From Glycine soja (lineage: Eukaryota; Streptophyta; Magnoliopsida; Fabales; Fabaceae): a DNA stretch of 64,000 nucleotides. The translations under genes and the position numbers were made by a program. Shown here one piece after another: positions 23,111-34,800 of the stretch. How positions within the stretch are numbered: the first letter of the stretch is position 1; each line of letters starts with the position of its first letter. The stretch is from NCBI RefSeq assembly GCF_004193775.1, contig NC_041004.1:6843309-6907308 (forward strand). Direction: 5' to 3'. The notes beneath the pieces are model-generated. The model was not told the DNA's origin and ran no database searches. It worked only from the letters and a program-made list of their open reading frames with translations.

Positions 23111-23630
23111 AGTTTCTTGTTGATTAATCTCTCATTTTTCTCTTAATCTTTTTGTTTTGAAAACTCAGTTTTTTCAGAAAAGGCTTGGTCTTGGTGTTAG
23201 TTTCTGTTGATCATTAGTCTCTTTTATTTTTCTCATTTTTTTTTTGTTTTTAAAACTTCCCGTTTTTGCAAGGAGGTGGTTCATCAAATAGGAAGCCATA
23301 TTTTAAGCTGAAAATATTGCTTTAACTAATTATAATTACCTTCAGTTTTTGCAAGGAGGAGTGACAAAAGCAGAAGAGAGACCACAAAAGAGGGCTTCAT
23401 TTTGAAAGAAAAATCTTGGGAAGAAATGAGCAAGTTAATCCTTAAACAAAGAGGGTAGAGTTTTCTTCAGGTTTTTCTTGAGGTTTTTCTGAATAAATTT
23501 GTAAATCTGTTAATTTCTCTGGATAAAAGATTACTCACAATTTTTTTGTATTTCCCTTTCTTATGCCTTAACTAATATTTTAATGCACGTATTTATATCT
23601 GGTTGGAACTTATTTGACAAGTACGTTATT

Positions 23631-24174
23631 GTAGACCTATTAGCTGAGCTAGCTCGAAGGGAAAAGGAAGCTGGAATATTTCCAGAGGCAGAACTTGACC
23701 TTTTCATGAAGGTAGTACTAATTATGTTATTATTATGTCCCAAAGACTAAACAACTTTGTTAATTTATTGAATACTGGTTCTCACAATTTCAACAATTTT
23801 AGGCTATTGCAATGGAAGGAACAGAAAGCAGAGTCTCATTACGGACTATACACTCAAAGTAAGTGACTTTTCATACTCAACATTATGTTTAAGGTTAGGG
23901 AGAGAAGAGGACTTCTTGTTCTTAGATATTTTTTCAAAGAATTAATAATTTTTTTATTGTAAATAATTTTAATATATTAAATTAAATTGGCGTGATAGAC
24001 AAAATAATTATTTCTAATTTTCGGACTAACGACTTTGATTTTGTTATAAAAAATCACATATTCACTGTTTGCTATATGAATAGATATTGGGGCTTGATAT
24101 TTGCAAAGATACCATTGTGGGTGATGAAATGCAGAGAGGTGTATCTGGTGGCCAAAACAAGCGTGTAACCACAG
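23631..24174 (+). pseudogene. PDR-type ABCG transporter fragment, three exons
   Basis: Exon 1 (to 23711) reads VDLLAELARREKEAGIF then PEAELDLFMK. Exon 2 (23803-23858) reads AIAMEGTES, then shifts frame into LITDYTLK. Exon 3 (24084-24174) reads [17 protein letters not shown] then [14 protein letters not shown], containing the ABC signature VSGGQ. Introns have GT..AG ends. Together they are part of the first nucleotide-binding domain of a pleiotropic-drug-resistance transporter. Walker A and B are missing. Confidence 0.85.
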
Positions 24175-24565
24175 GTAATAACTAATTTGCCCTTCTAATT
24201 TTTCATTTTTATTATACTGAGTCTGGGGTAGTTGAAAATGTAATAACTAAGAGTCAAAGTACAAATCTTTTTGACATAGATACTAATTGTTTCAAGAGAG
24301 ATCTTTTGTGTTTTGAAACCACTTTCATTCTAAGAAACATTATAAGTTATAATTCTTAATTTTGAAAAGAAGAATCTATCTAAACGGATTTCTGTTTTTT
24401 CCTTTTACCTACTAATCATAGCAAATTTCCTTTATAGCAAAATTGTCCAAATATAGCTTGCTTCTTCTTTGAAAATGTGTTATATTGCCATTATGTATAA
24501 ATTCTGTTTATGTTACTCTAGCTTTTATAATATGTTAATTTGTGTGTGCTTGTCTCTATGAAGTC

Positions 24566-24794
24566 AGGACACTGCATTTTGATACCTGTGGAACTGCAAA
24601 GAGTACTTGGATAAGGTACACACATTTGGTTTCTTCCCATTCAATTGGATCTTTCTAACACAGAAGTGAACTGCTTAGTAGTTTGGTTTCCTCTCTTTGT
24701 TTTTGTAGGCAGTTCGCATTATCCTGACAACTGATAATGATCCACTAGGTCAAGCTTTAGCGGAAGAGCTGGCACGGTGCCTTAGGCGAGAAAG
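24566..24794 (+). pseudogene. Twinkle-like organellar primase-helicase fragment, two exons
   Basis: Exon 1 (to 24615) reads DTAF, a stop, YLWNCKEYLDK. Exon 2 (24709-24794) reads AVRIILTTDNDPLGQALA then EELARCLRRER. The TTDNDPLGQALAEELAR block matches the TOPRIM domain (usual form ATDGDPPGQ) of plant Twinkle homologues, where the acidic residues bind metal. The family makes primers and unwinds DNA in mitochondria and plastids. One exon end and one codon are damaged. Confidence 0.7.
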
Positions 24795-25203
24795 GTTGTA
24801 TATCATGTCATTGATTTTCTATGTTAAACAGTCTGTAAGTACCAAATATATCCTGTCAATAATCAAGGTTCAAGACACATATTCATGGTACCTCAACTAC
24901 TTAATGTATTATTAGGTTCATGCATGCAAAGGTGTCCATATCTAACTAATAAATCAAAATGTGAACCAAATTTGGCACTCTAATAATGGTTCAGAAAGTT
25001 TATTGGATCTAAGGATAGGTTATGCATTCTGTTCTTTTCCAACACTTGAGGCTTGTGAAATAATAAATGTTCACTTTTGCTTTACTTTTTCAATTGTCAT
25101 GTATTTTGCATTTGTCTACTTATTGTAGTGCCAACTGAATTCAGAAATACTGATGAGTGATTATTTACTTTATGTACTGATGGGTTGCTTGCATTTTATT
25201 TAG

Positions 25204-25268
25204 GGAATAGAGGCTGCAAGGTAGCTGGAATCTGAAGGCATACAGACACATTTAACCTTTGTCTACAG
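25204..25268 (+). pseudogene. Transaldolase fragment, one exon
   Basis: A 65-base exon between TTTAG and CAG|GTAG reads GIEAAR, a stop, LESEGIQTHLTFVY. This is the conserved segment of transaldolase (pentose phosphate pathway) just before its SFAQA stretch. A TAG replaces an expected codon. Confidence 0.7.
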
Positions 25269-25929
25269 GTAGTTTTTTTTTAAAAATATTTTACAGCAAG
25301 CTCTTGAGCTTAATACATGAAGGATTCTGATTAATGGGGTACTGAGATTCCACTTGTACCATCTAAAGGGTACTCAGATTATTGTTGTAAAAAGTTGCTT
25401 TTGCTCTTTGGATTTACATCTTTTATTTGGTTGTTATTGGACAGAAGGACGTATGAGACTTTCAAAAGCTTCTACGGTCTTTGATCCCTAGGTAATAGAC
25501 TATTATTTCTTTGTATCAAATGCCTTACTTACAAAAGAATTTTCACGAAAGAGCTTGTTCCCACCCAAGCTCAATGGTATTTCTATTTTCTTTTACTTTT
25601 TATTATCACAACTCTCTTTTGACAGTGCATATAATTTTTTTTAAAAGATTTTATAATTTTTGACAGTGCATATTCTCCAACATTAATTAAATCAAAATTC
25701 AAAAAAATAGCAGTGCATGTCCTGGTTTGCTTGTGGCACACCTTTTAATTACAAGGAGACAATTTATATAAGAAAGAAAGAGTGTAATTTTAAATTACGG
25801 AGCTGAATATGACATTGGATCCTGATGCTTATTTGATGGAACTATTTGATCTCTATTTTGTTTTTTTAGTGCACATGAGCAGTTTTATTACTTTCTTCCT
25901 CTGACTTTTGGCTTTACTTTTTCTTCTAT

Positions 25930-26025
25930 TCAGAAATTCAAGAGGATAATGCGGGCAACCCAAGGTATGCCACAAGCTTTGATGTAATTATGCGGGCAAC
26001 CCAAGGTATGCCACAAGTTTTTCAC
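25930..26025 (+). repeat. Short direct repeat of an exon edge
   Basis: ATGCGGGCAACCCAAGGTAT followed by GCCACAAG occurs twice, at about 25950 and 25990, spanning a possible donor. The source gene is unknown. Confidence 0.4.
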
Positions 26026-26057
26026 TTTTAGTGCACATTAGCAGTTTTTTTTACTGA

Positions 26058-26072
26058 TATAATAATAATAAT

Positions 26073-26152
<80 letters not shown>
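26058..26152. repeat. (AAT)n/(ATT)n palindromic microsatellite
   Basis: A run of AAT units turns directly into a run of ATT units, so the tract is self-complementary and could extrude as a hairpin. It lies inside the CACTA element. Confidence 0.85.
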
Positions 26153-27235
26153 TGATGGCATTATTATTAAGGTCTATCTTCTTTAGCTTTCAATTTCAAT
26201 AAGTTGGACCAGCTTTGTTTGTGACATAACTGGGTTTCATTTTCTTTTGTGCGTACCTGCCTTATTTAGTCCACAATTTTATAAGCTAGCCTGTGGACCA
26301 AGAATAAACAATACAATGTAAAAACTAATAATAAGTAAACTAAAAATTTGAAAATTTTATAACTTATATTTTTATTTTTAATTGATTAAATTTCAATATA
26401 CAGTAAATATATCAATGAAACACAAGTCTGTTTAGTGGGTGTGGTAAAAGAAAAATAGAAAAAGAATGTTATGTAGGACAACTCTGTTTAGTTGGAAGTG
26501 TCAATGAGAAAAATATTGGAACAAAAATTAAAAAATAAAAAATAAAAAATAGAAAAACTTAGAGGACTATAGTAGGATGAGAAAACTTTTTTGTCATAGA
26601 GCCCATTTCAGTTGGTTTACTCCAAAACTTTTTTGTACATGAGTTAGAGTACCCGTGTACCTCATTTTTAGAAATATTTATTTATTTGCTGATAAAAAAA
26701 AAAGTAAGAATGACAATTTAGAACCATATTCAATGAATACCTATAAAAATTCTCACAATATATATGATATATATACCAATCAAATGAGTTAAGTTCTAAT
26801 GAGTAATTACTTAAGCATATTCAATGTCTTACTATCTTTAGAGTTTCTTTAATGATGTCTTAGCATATTTTGAAAGTTCAAAATCAAATTAATTCTTAAC
26901 AATAGATTCAGGTCATGTAGATCTCTACATTGTTTCCTTTAGTTATTTTCTTTTGGTTCTTTTATAATAAGGATGGAGGGAATCGTAAATGGCACTCTTC
27001 AATCCTTATTTTGTTACCTTAAATAAATGAATCACTAAATATTAGATGCTAGTCACAGTAGTGTACCTTCTATCATATTTGTATTTCTTTGTATTGTAGA
27101 ATAACTTTGACGTGCATGTGCCTAAAGTAATTGGTTATGTCTCAGTGAATTGAAACATTCAGAGTAATACAGATATTTTCCTTCTGTATACTTATATGGC
27201 TATTTGCTTTCTTATTTTTTTCTTGGATCTCCTTG

Positions 27236-27546
27236 ATTTGGATGAGGAGGCTGGCATGATCCAGAAGTCAACTAACCAAACTGATCAAAATGAGGATGCT
27301 AAGGAACAAGTTAATGGTAATTCCAAAGGGAAGGCTGACAAAACATTAGTAAGTTTCCTGATAGTCATTCTTGGTTTTTGATTTCTCCTTAGTGAATGAA
27401 AATGCTGGTGCATGCATAATTAATTGCTGAAAATCTGGATGCAGGGTGCTGGAAAGAAAAGAGGTAGAAATACAGGAGGAAAAACACAAGCAAAGATAGC
27501 AAAGAAAAAAACTCCAGGTTCCAAAAAGGCAAAGATCAAGAAATGA
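27236..27546 (+). pseudogene. Lysine-rich C-terminal fragment, two exons, unidentified
   Basis: Exon 1 (to 27348) reads DEEAGMIQKSTNQTDQNED and an acidic/basic tail. Exon 2 (27445-27546) reads GAGKKRGRNTGGKTQAK then KKKTPGSKKAKIKK and a stop. The donor TTA|GTAAG and acceptor GCAG|GG fit. The basic tail suggests a nuclear protein; I cannot name the family. Confidence 0.5.
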
Positions 27547-27618
27547 TTCAAAGAAACTCTATGTAATTTCTTGTATATGCCATGAACCAATAAAACTCAA
27601 TCCTTGGTTTAAATGCAG

Positions 27619-27760
27619 TTTGGAGCATAATCTCCCTGATAGCCCTTTTGCTTCCCCAACAAAAGCTGCTGTTCCTGGAGACTTCATGGCTCCCTTCTCC
27701 AATGGACCTAATGTGGCCATTGATGCAGATGCCTTATACAGATTACATGAAGCCTAATAC
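27619..27760 (+). pseudogene. Unidentified exon fragment
   Basis: After an ATGCAG acceptor-like site the plus strand reads LEHNLPDSPFASPTKAA then PGDFMAPFSNGPNVAIDADA and LYRLHEA to a stop. The low-complexity-free, codon-like character suggests a real exon of a captured gene, but I do not recognise it. Confidence 0.4.
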
Positions 27761-27931
27761 AGAGACTTACAATTGGGTTATTCAAGCTTATACTAGAGTT
27801 GAATTTTATGCCAGCTAAATACAATGTAAATATTATTATTATTATTATAATATTTTGAATTGCAGATTCTAGTTCGGTTAACACTTAATTCTGATGAGAA
27901 TAATTAATTAATTAATTAATTTGAATTGCAG

Positions 27932-28216
27932 ATTTCATGAAGCCAGCTCACGATCAGTACGTTTACAGCCATGCCAATGGGTATATACTATTCATTCATT
28001 CTTTTGAGATTCTACTTGGAATTGAATTGTGTTAGTATGTTTTTTCTTCTTTTTTTTAATTCTCTATAACGGTTGTTGTTACCTTAAAGCTTGTGCGTGA
28101 TTGGGTTGGCTCCTTCCCACATTGCTTTCAAGGATGAAGGTGGAATCACAGCCGTTGATTTCAATGTTGGAAAGTCTGATCGTAGTGGGATAAAAGTCAC
28201 TGAAAAGCAGAAGAAG
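27932..28216 (+). pseudogene. Simiate/Abitram (FAM206) protein fragment, two exons
   Basis: Exon 1 (27932-27980) reads FMKPAHDQYVYSHANG. Exon 2 (about 28090-28216) reads LCVIGLAPSHIAFKDEGG then ITAVDFNVGKSDRSGIK and KQKK before a GTATGT donor. This is the core of the plant Simiate/Abitram family, small single-domain proteins with a biotinyl-like fold. Start and end exons are missing. Confidence 0.75.
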
Positions 28217-30484
28217 GTATGTATTTCTCAAGTTTGAATTTTCACACTCTCCTCCTCTCTGTTTCTGGATATGTATGAAGAATTAGTAAAGCTGATTCCT
28301 GCCTGCCTGATTCCTATTGTTTTTTGGTGCAAAATTGAAAAATACTTTCATATTAGTAATATTACTTTTAAGACTAGAAGTCTAGAATGAATAACTTTGT
28401 CGTTGTTAATGATATCCTTTCATTATTTCTTCAAGTGAATTGAGTTGCAAATTTTAGCAATTAATAATTAAATTTGTAAACTTGAATGATTTCGTTAACG
28501 AAGCTCTGATATATAAATTAGTGTTTATTCATTCCTATTTGTATATACATACATGTACAAGCAAGTAGAGATTAACGATATATATATATATATATATATG
28601 CTAGTTGTATATACTGCTACTTTTTTATTTAATATTAATTTCTATAATTGGTAAGCATGTAGAATTCATTATTTCAATAATACAATTGTTTACGCCTACC
28701 AATATTCATTATTTTTTATTTCATATGCCAATTTTTGTTAATTTTTTTTACTTAAAATGCCATTTACACTAATAACCCAAAACACATACTAATAATGTAA
28801 TTAGTACTTTTAATTAGCCTTTTTCCTCTCTTAATCAATTCAAATCTTCTAAAAAAAATCAATTCAAACTATATCTTTTCTTTTCATTACCTAGATACTT
28901 TGATATTCGTAAGTGTTTATCCCTTTCAATTTATAATCTTTTATCCCTATTTTTAAAATAAATTTTGATAGTTTTTAAAGAAAAATTTAATTAAAAATAA
29001 TCTTTTGTTTTATAAACTTGAAATACAATTCATATATTAAAAAATATTTATGTTTATTATGAATTTTAATTATAATATAAGTTATATATTAAAAAAATTA
29101 TTTATTATAAATATAATTATATGAAGATAAACATTTATTTATATTATCTAATACACTAGTTATCATGCAAACAGAAAAACACTGGCTTAATTGAAAGATA
29201 GTTGAGTCTCTTAAACTGTTTTTTTTTTTCGCTATTGTTATGAGTTTGATTCGCCACTATGGAAAAGCTTTTAAAGAGACAAAACAATATCCACAGTACT
29301 CAAAATTAAGAATTATTTTCTAACTTGAAAAAGTCTTTGGTGCAATCCAATATTTGTTGGATACGCTGGCATCCATCACATGTCTAATATTTTTTCATCC
29401 AAAAAAGCAGTGATGAATTTAAAATTAAAATTTTAATTTATTTTATATATCTTTTTCTATATTTTTATACTCTTTTATTATTACATTATTTATTATTGCT
29501 TTCAATTTTTTATATATAATTTATTTTCTGTTCTACACTCATCTCAAAAGCCAACGATTAGGTGTAAAACTTATTATTATAAATCTAATGTTCATGAAAG
29601 TGATGGATGTGGTATAACTATCTGCAGGATATTATGCTACCATATTTCCCGCAAATGGATTGAAAGTCGTTGAATTTAATAAATGGGATGTATTGAGTGT
29701 TAATAGGTGTATATTAATTATTAGCGGTTAAAAAAATATGAGTATATTATTAAATATACTGAATTACTTTAACAATAAATATTCAATATTCTTTTTTGTA
29801 TTTTTATCATATAGCCATGCATGTGAATACAAAAGAAGTTAGTAAATTAATCGCTATCATTATGCTTCACTTGTTTTCCCTCATTTATACTTTCTAAATT
29901 TATTGTTGTGTGCAAGTTTATTTTTTTCAAGAGTTAATACTTTTTACAGAGATAATTTTGTTCGGCTCAAATATTAGAACAATTATAAATTAAAAATTAA
30001 GTGGGATGGAATGAAATGGAATAAAATTACCGTGTATCCAGAGTCTTGATACAATCCACTCTTATACAGTTTCATTGTCCCTGAAGGTATCCCTCTAATT
30101 TGTATTTTCTTATTCCTTTACATTATCTTCTTGAGGAAATTCACCCGTGTGTTATCAACAGTGTGAGTTGTAGTAGTCATATGAGAAAACATTAAGTGCT
30201 AGCTTCTACACATGGATAAGAATTATTAGTTTATACTGTCATGAGAAATCGCATCCTGTCATCCATGTCATACAGTAGCATACTAATAAGTTCTACAAAG
30301 GTCTTAGTTATACTCAGTTGTAATCACTTGGACCTGAAAATCAATTTTTAAAATTTATAAAATACTAATTTGATTATTATTGGTTCAATCACAGCTAGAA
30401 TATTTATTATTGAATTGATGCTCTTATCGATTTAATGACCAGGTTGGTTTTCAAAATATTGATAATTTTCAATTGAATTGATGC
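28217..30484. other. AT-rich filler of the CACTA element
   Basis: No coding fragment recognised. Contains a (TA)n run at about 28580-28600 and long A/T tracts. Confidence 0.5.
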
Positions 30485-30976
30485 TATGACGGTTGTCTAA
30501 AGAAATGATGTAGAAAGTACTCCTTCTACATCGTTTATTAGCAAAAACCGATGTAGAATGATATAATATACTACTACGGTGCCCAAACACATGATGTAGA
30601 AGAACAGTCATTTTACATCGGTTATCAGAACAATCGATGTAGAATGGTTAAGAAAAATTGACATTCTACTACGGGTTTAGCAGCACCCAATGTAGAAAGA
30701 AAGACATTCTATATCGGTTATAGGCTCAACCGATGTAGAATGGTTAAGAAAAATCGATATTCTACATCGGTTCGTCGCTAATAACCGATGTAGAATGTCT
30801 TCCTTTCTACATCGGTTTTGCCTAATAACCGATGTAGAATGTTCACTATTCTATATCGGTCAGATAACCGATGTTGAAGGACGCGAGACTTTCAACATCG
30901 TCTACTACGATGACGCATAATAACCAATATAGAATGGGTCAAAGAAACGATGTAAAAAAACTATTTTCTAGTAGTG
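30485..30976 (-). repeat. CACTA right terminus with subterminal repeats
   Basis: More than ten copies of ACCGATGTAGAAT or its inverse, many arranged as facing pairs, ending in CTATTTTCTAGTAGTG. Facing pairs would fold into hairpins. Confidence 0.85.
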
Positions 30977-32002
30977 CATCTTCGATTTTCCTTGGGGGGA
31001 TGTGTTCTATCACTATCAGCCTCCAAAATATTAATTCAAGTACCACTTCTAGAAAAATTAAGGATAAAGCTTAGTCTTAAGTATGATAAAGATCAAGCTA
31101 AGTCACTCAAGAATCATAGATTGCTAAAGCTAAATAATTAAATAAGCAAAATAGTTGGGATTACCCTAGTTGTAGTTTGCATTATCTCAACATAAGAGTT
31201 CGTAAGAGGATCTTGTACCACTCTCAGAGCACACTTTGGCTAGAGACTGATCAACACCAAGATCAATCAGATTATCCTATATTCAACCAACCCAACTCAA
31301 TTACCTGCTTTGTACAAAAACACATAAACATATATGTATTTTTTCCCATAAAACATTCCCAAGGAGAAAAAGAAAATATAGAGTACAAGAAAAAAATGTT
31401 ACTAAATTTAAAATTGTAGCAATTATGCAATGACAAATAATCAAAGACTACTCTGGTCTCAAATATAAGAAGAAAAAAAACATTATTTTCTTAATCTTAA
31501 ATATAAGAAAATTTCAATTAATTTATCTTATTTAACATTACTATATCTCTAAAATATCATTCACTTAATTAAAAAATTATTTTTGATATCAAGTTTCAAT
31601 AAAGGGTAAGTTAGAAAAAAAATTATTTTTAATTAAAATTGGTAAAATTAAATATGGTTAACTAATTTTCTTTAGTTAATGTGAATTAATTTTTTTCATG
31701 TATTTTAGACCAGAGAGAGCACTTCAATAATAAATATATTAAAGATATTGGGAGAAAATGAAAAAAAAAACTTTTAATGTGCGTGAGTATCATTAGTAAG
31801 TTGAATTATCTATTTGTATTCAAAAAGATTACAAAGATAATCAACCAATGCCAACTACAATATACAAGAGAGCAGTTAAGTTATCACTACTTCCTAAGAT
31901 GAACTATAGCTATACAAAATATCTAGGCTACTTGGAAAGAGGAACAACATTTAAAATGCTCTTGTTTCCTTTAATGTTTCTATTTCCAAGAGATAAGATA
32001 AA
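30977..32002 (-). pseudogene. Unidentified duplicated gene, copy A, middle part
   Basis: Resumes the copy A locus after the CACTA element and matches copy B at 37480-38190 block by block (AATTCAAGTACCA, AGCAAAATAGTTGG, GAGGATCTTG, CTTGGAAAGAGGAACAACAT). Coding frames are broken. It is interrupted by a Stowaway-like MITE at about 31449-31720 and cut by the Mutator-type element at 32003. Confidence 0.6.
31449..31720. mobile_element. Stowaway-like (Tc1/mariner) MITE
   Basis: Left end CTCTGGTCTCAAATATAAG and right end CATGTATTTTAGACCAGAG are an imperfect inverted pair of the kind found in plant Stowaway elements. Copy B lacks the insert: it reads AATCAAATACTTCAATGATG across the site. The target TA cannot be fixed exactly on the right. 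Confidence 0.65.
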
Positions 32003-32367
32003 GGGTAAATAGTTACTTTGGTCTCTCAATATGTAATTCGCTAACAAATGCATCCATGAAAGATGAAAATACAAAATTTAATTCTTGAAAGTGTAAACAG
32101 TGCGACAAATATGTCTTACCGTCAACTTCCGTTCGTCACCGTTAATAAAATAGTTTATGTGACACAGAGGGACAAATTTGTCACGGAAATGATTGTCAAC
32201 GTGGATTGTCAGCATAGGGGCATATTTGTCATAATATTTTTTTTAACTTTTCAACTTTCCACTATGCTGACAAATGAGTCCTTAAAAGATGAAAATACAA
32301 AATTTAGTCCATAAAAGTATAAAAAGTACAACAAATATATTTAGACTTAAATAATAGATTGTGACTA

Positions 32368-32417
<50 letters not shown>

Positions 32418-33429
32418 GTGTTTATAATTTACTGCTCCTATTCGTTTAGTACTTATACAATATATTTTTAAAATTTCCTTTTAATATATATATTTTTATT
32501 ATTTTGATTTCCTTATCAAACCTTAATCTTTGTTACTAAAAAAATTATCTTATATCTTATACTTTGAGAAATTTAAGAGCCATAAGTTCAACCATAATGC
32601 TTGTATATAATATTATCATTTATATATGTCACATTAAAGCTATAAAACTTTCATTCAAAATGAGTCGTACTTTGGCGTTCATACTTAATTCGATATCTCC
32701 AAGATTTGTTATTCTACTACTATATATTATATTTTATATGGTTGAACTTATGGCTCTTAATCTCATCAAGTGCTAGAAAATTTTTCATGAACACTATCTA
32801 ATTCTCTCCAAGATTTGATATAATTTTATCAAATTTCTACTAAATTTCTAGTATCTTATATTTTATACTTTGAGAAATTTAGTAAAAATTTGATAAAATT
32901 ATAAAATATAAGATAAAGTCAACAAATATTAAGGTTTGACAAGAAAATCAAAATAATAAAAATATATATATTAAAAAGAAATTAAAAAAATATATTGCAT
33001 TAGTACTAAACGAATAAGAGCAGTAAATTATAAACACATAATAATAATAATAATAATAATAATTAGTCACAATCTATTATTAACGTCCGAACATATTTGT
33101 CGTAATTTTTATACTTTTAGGGACTAAATTTTATATTTTCATCTCTCAGGAACGCATTTTTCAGTAGAGTGAGAAGATAAAAAGTCAAAAAAATATTATG
33201 ACAAATATGTCTCTATGCTAGCAATCCATGTTGACAATCATTTCAGTTACAAATTTGTTCATCCGTGTCACGTAGACTATTTTATTAACAATGATGGACG
33301 AAAGTTAACGGCAGGACATAATTATCGTATTTTTTACACTTTCAGAAACTAAATTTTTATATTTTCATCTTTCAAGAACGCATCTACTAGCGAGTTACAC
33401 GTTGAGGGAACAAAATTAACTATTTACCC
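32003..33429. mobile_element. Mutator-type foldback element (MULE MITE), 1427 bp
   Basis: Ends are GGGTAAATAGTT and AACTATTTACCC, flanked by a perfect 9-bp duplication TAAGATAAA (31994-32002 and 33430-33438), the size made by Mutator-family transposases. The two arms pair over about 500 bases, including mirrored (ATT)n and (AAT)n tracts at 32369-32417 and 33042-33063. A smaller inverted pair (TTAAGAGCCATAAGTTCAAC and its inverse) sits near the centre at 32573 and 32742. No transposase or captured gene was seen. Copy B preserves the empty site at about 38180. Confidence 0.9.
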
Positions 33430-33438
33430 TAAGATAAA

Positions 33439-33885
33439 ATCATGTTTTCAACCTATTGTAAACTGTTTATAGTCTTAGAAATTACTCAAGCAATTAATGG
33501 AATAGGACAGTGGAATGAAACTAATGTCTAAGATAGCGGAATGAAATTGATGTCTAATTACATTTTTTGGTAATGTCTTTTGAGTGTTAATTGGGTAATC
33601 TTTAAACCATTAATGTTTCCATATGAAGAGTTTTCCTTCCCAAGTTCCTCTAAGAGAAGTACCACAAGAACCTTATTTGATGCAATTTGTTTTATAAGTG
33701 AAACAACTTTGCTCCTATCAAAACTAGAATTGTCAACAGGTTTTTGTTCCTTTTCCACAATGCCTTCCTCAAAAGGCAAAATAAGAACATCATACACCTT
33801 GTTCAGTTCCAAATCTCCAAATATAACCGCCTTCTCACAACAAGCATTTCTTACACAAACTTGAAACTAAGTGTCTTGGCTATAT
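33439..33885 (-). pseudogene. Unidentified duplicated gene, copy A, exon with open frame
   Basis: Minus strand (33880-33558) reads FGDLELNKVYDVLILPFEEG, then EKEQKPVDNSSFDRSKV and IKQIASNKVLVVLLLEELG. The same exon appears in copy B at 38940-39240 with stops, and again in opposite orientation at 34440-34700. The conserved protein reading across copies shows a real exon, but I cannot name the family; a CPLCHTAK stretch upstream in copy B hints at a zinc-binding site. Confidence 0.5.
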
Positions 33886-33949
33886 GACATAGTGTGCAAA
33901 TTAATAGGTTGTTGACCTCGTTTCTTCTAACAAAAGTTGCAATTGCGCG

Positions 33950-34800
33950 AGCCTTCACACTTTGGACATGTCCAATCACCCAACTACTATATATGTTCTA
34001 CATTCTTCCCATACCTACTCAAGAGGTACTTGTGCTGAACTTAATGGTACAAGGGTTCCCCTTCTTTAAATTCTTATAAGTAGCATCAAAATCCATATTT
34101 TTTGTCACATTCGTTACAGTTTTTCCATTTGCAAATTTATGGGGATTTTTGCCACTTGTGAAATCCCATTTTTGAAACTTGTTCCTATTGCCAACTAAAA
34201 GCTAATTAAGGATTTTGCTGCTACTTGTAAAAATTTGAAGAAGGGAATCCTTGTCCCATTAAGTTTTGCCACCATTACCCTTGGAATAGGTATCAGGAAA
34301 ATGCATATAGGTGGAGTAGTTGGGTGATTAGACATGTCTAAAGTGTAGTAAAGGTTTTTGTAATTATATTTTTTGTCAGAGAAAATAAGGTAAAAAACTT
34401 GTCTACTTTTTCATATAGTTAGGCATGTAGTTTCAAGTCTATATCAATACTGATTGTTACGAAGGCTGTTAGATTTTGAGAATTTAAGTAGAACAAGGTG
34501 AATGATGTTGGTGTTTTGCCTTTCAAGGAAGGGATTGTGAAAAAAGAGCAAAACCGTGTTGATAATTCATGTTGTCATAAGGTTCTTATTAGCAAAGTTG
34601 TTTCACCTATAAAGCAAATTGCATCAAATAAGGTGTTGCTGTACTTCTCTCACAGGAAATTAGAAAGAAAAACTCTTCAAATGAAAACAATTGTATAAAG
34701 CTTGATCCTATTAACACTCATAAGACATGACTCAAAAAATCTAAAGAAAACAATTATTGAAAAATATGGTTCTTGATAGGATTAAACACGAGGGACAACA
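33950..34800. repeat. Inverted duplication of the copy A exon region
   Basis: The tract 33558-34090 on the minus strand is repeated in opposite orientation at about 34200-34790. Matching landmarks are TGGACATGTCCAATCACCCA against TGGGTGATTAGACATGTC, and the exon at 34498-34698 (plus) reading VLPFKEGIVKKEQNRVDNSC. Both arms have diverged. The centre lies near 34150. Confidence 0.65.

Larger units (their letters stand above)
22579..30976 (+). mobile_element. Pack-CACTA transposon, 8398 bp, with at least seven captured gene fragments
   Basis: Left end CACTACTGCAAAAG and right end CTATTTTCTAGTAGTG (inverse CACTACTAGAAAATAG) are CACTA-type termini. They are flanked by the 3-bp duplication CAT (22576-22578, 30977-30979). 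The right 450 bp carry many copies of an ACCGATGTAGAAT motif in both orientations, the subterminal repeats that bind TNPA-type proteins in this superfamily. No TNPA/TNPD-like frame is present, so it depends on another element. All recognised gene fragments lie on the plus strand and keep introns, which means capture at DNA level. Paralogous copy B at 37.4-37.5 kb shows the empty site. Soybean Tgm-Express1 is a known element of this style. Confidence 0.92.

Noticed and set aside
30525..30960. CRISPR-like or satellite array
   Set aside because: The repeated motif occurs in both orientations with irregular spacing and directly precedes a CACTA terminus, so it is a subterminal repeat region in a plant genome.
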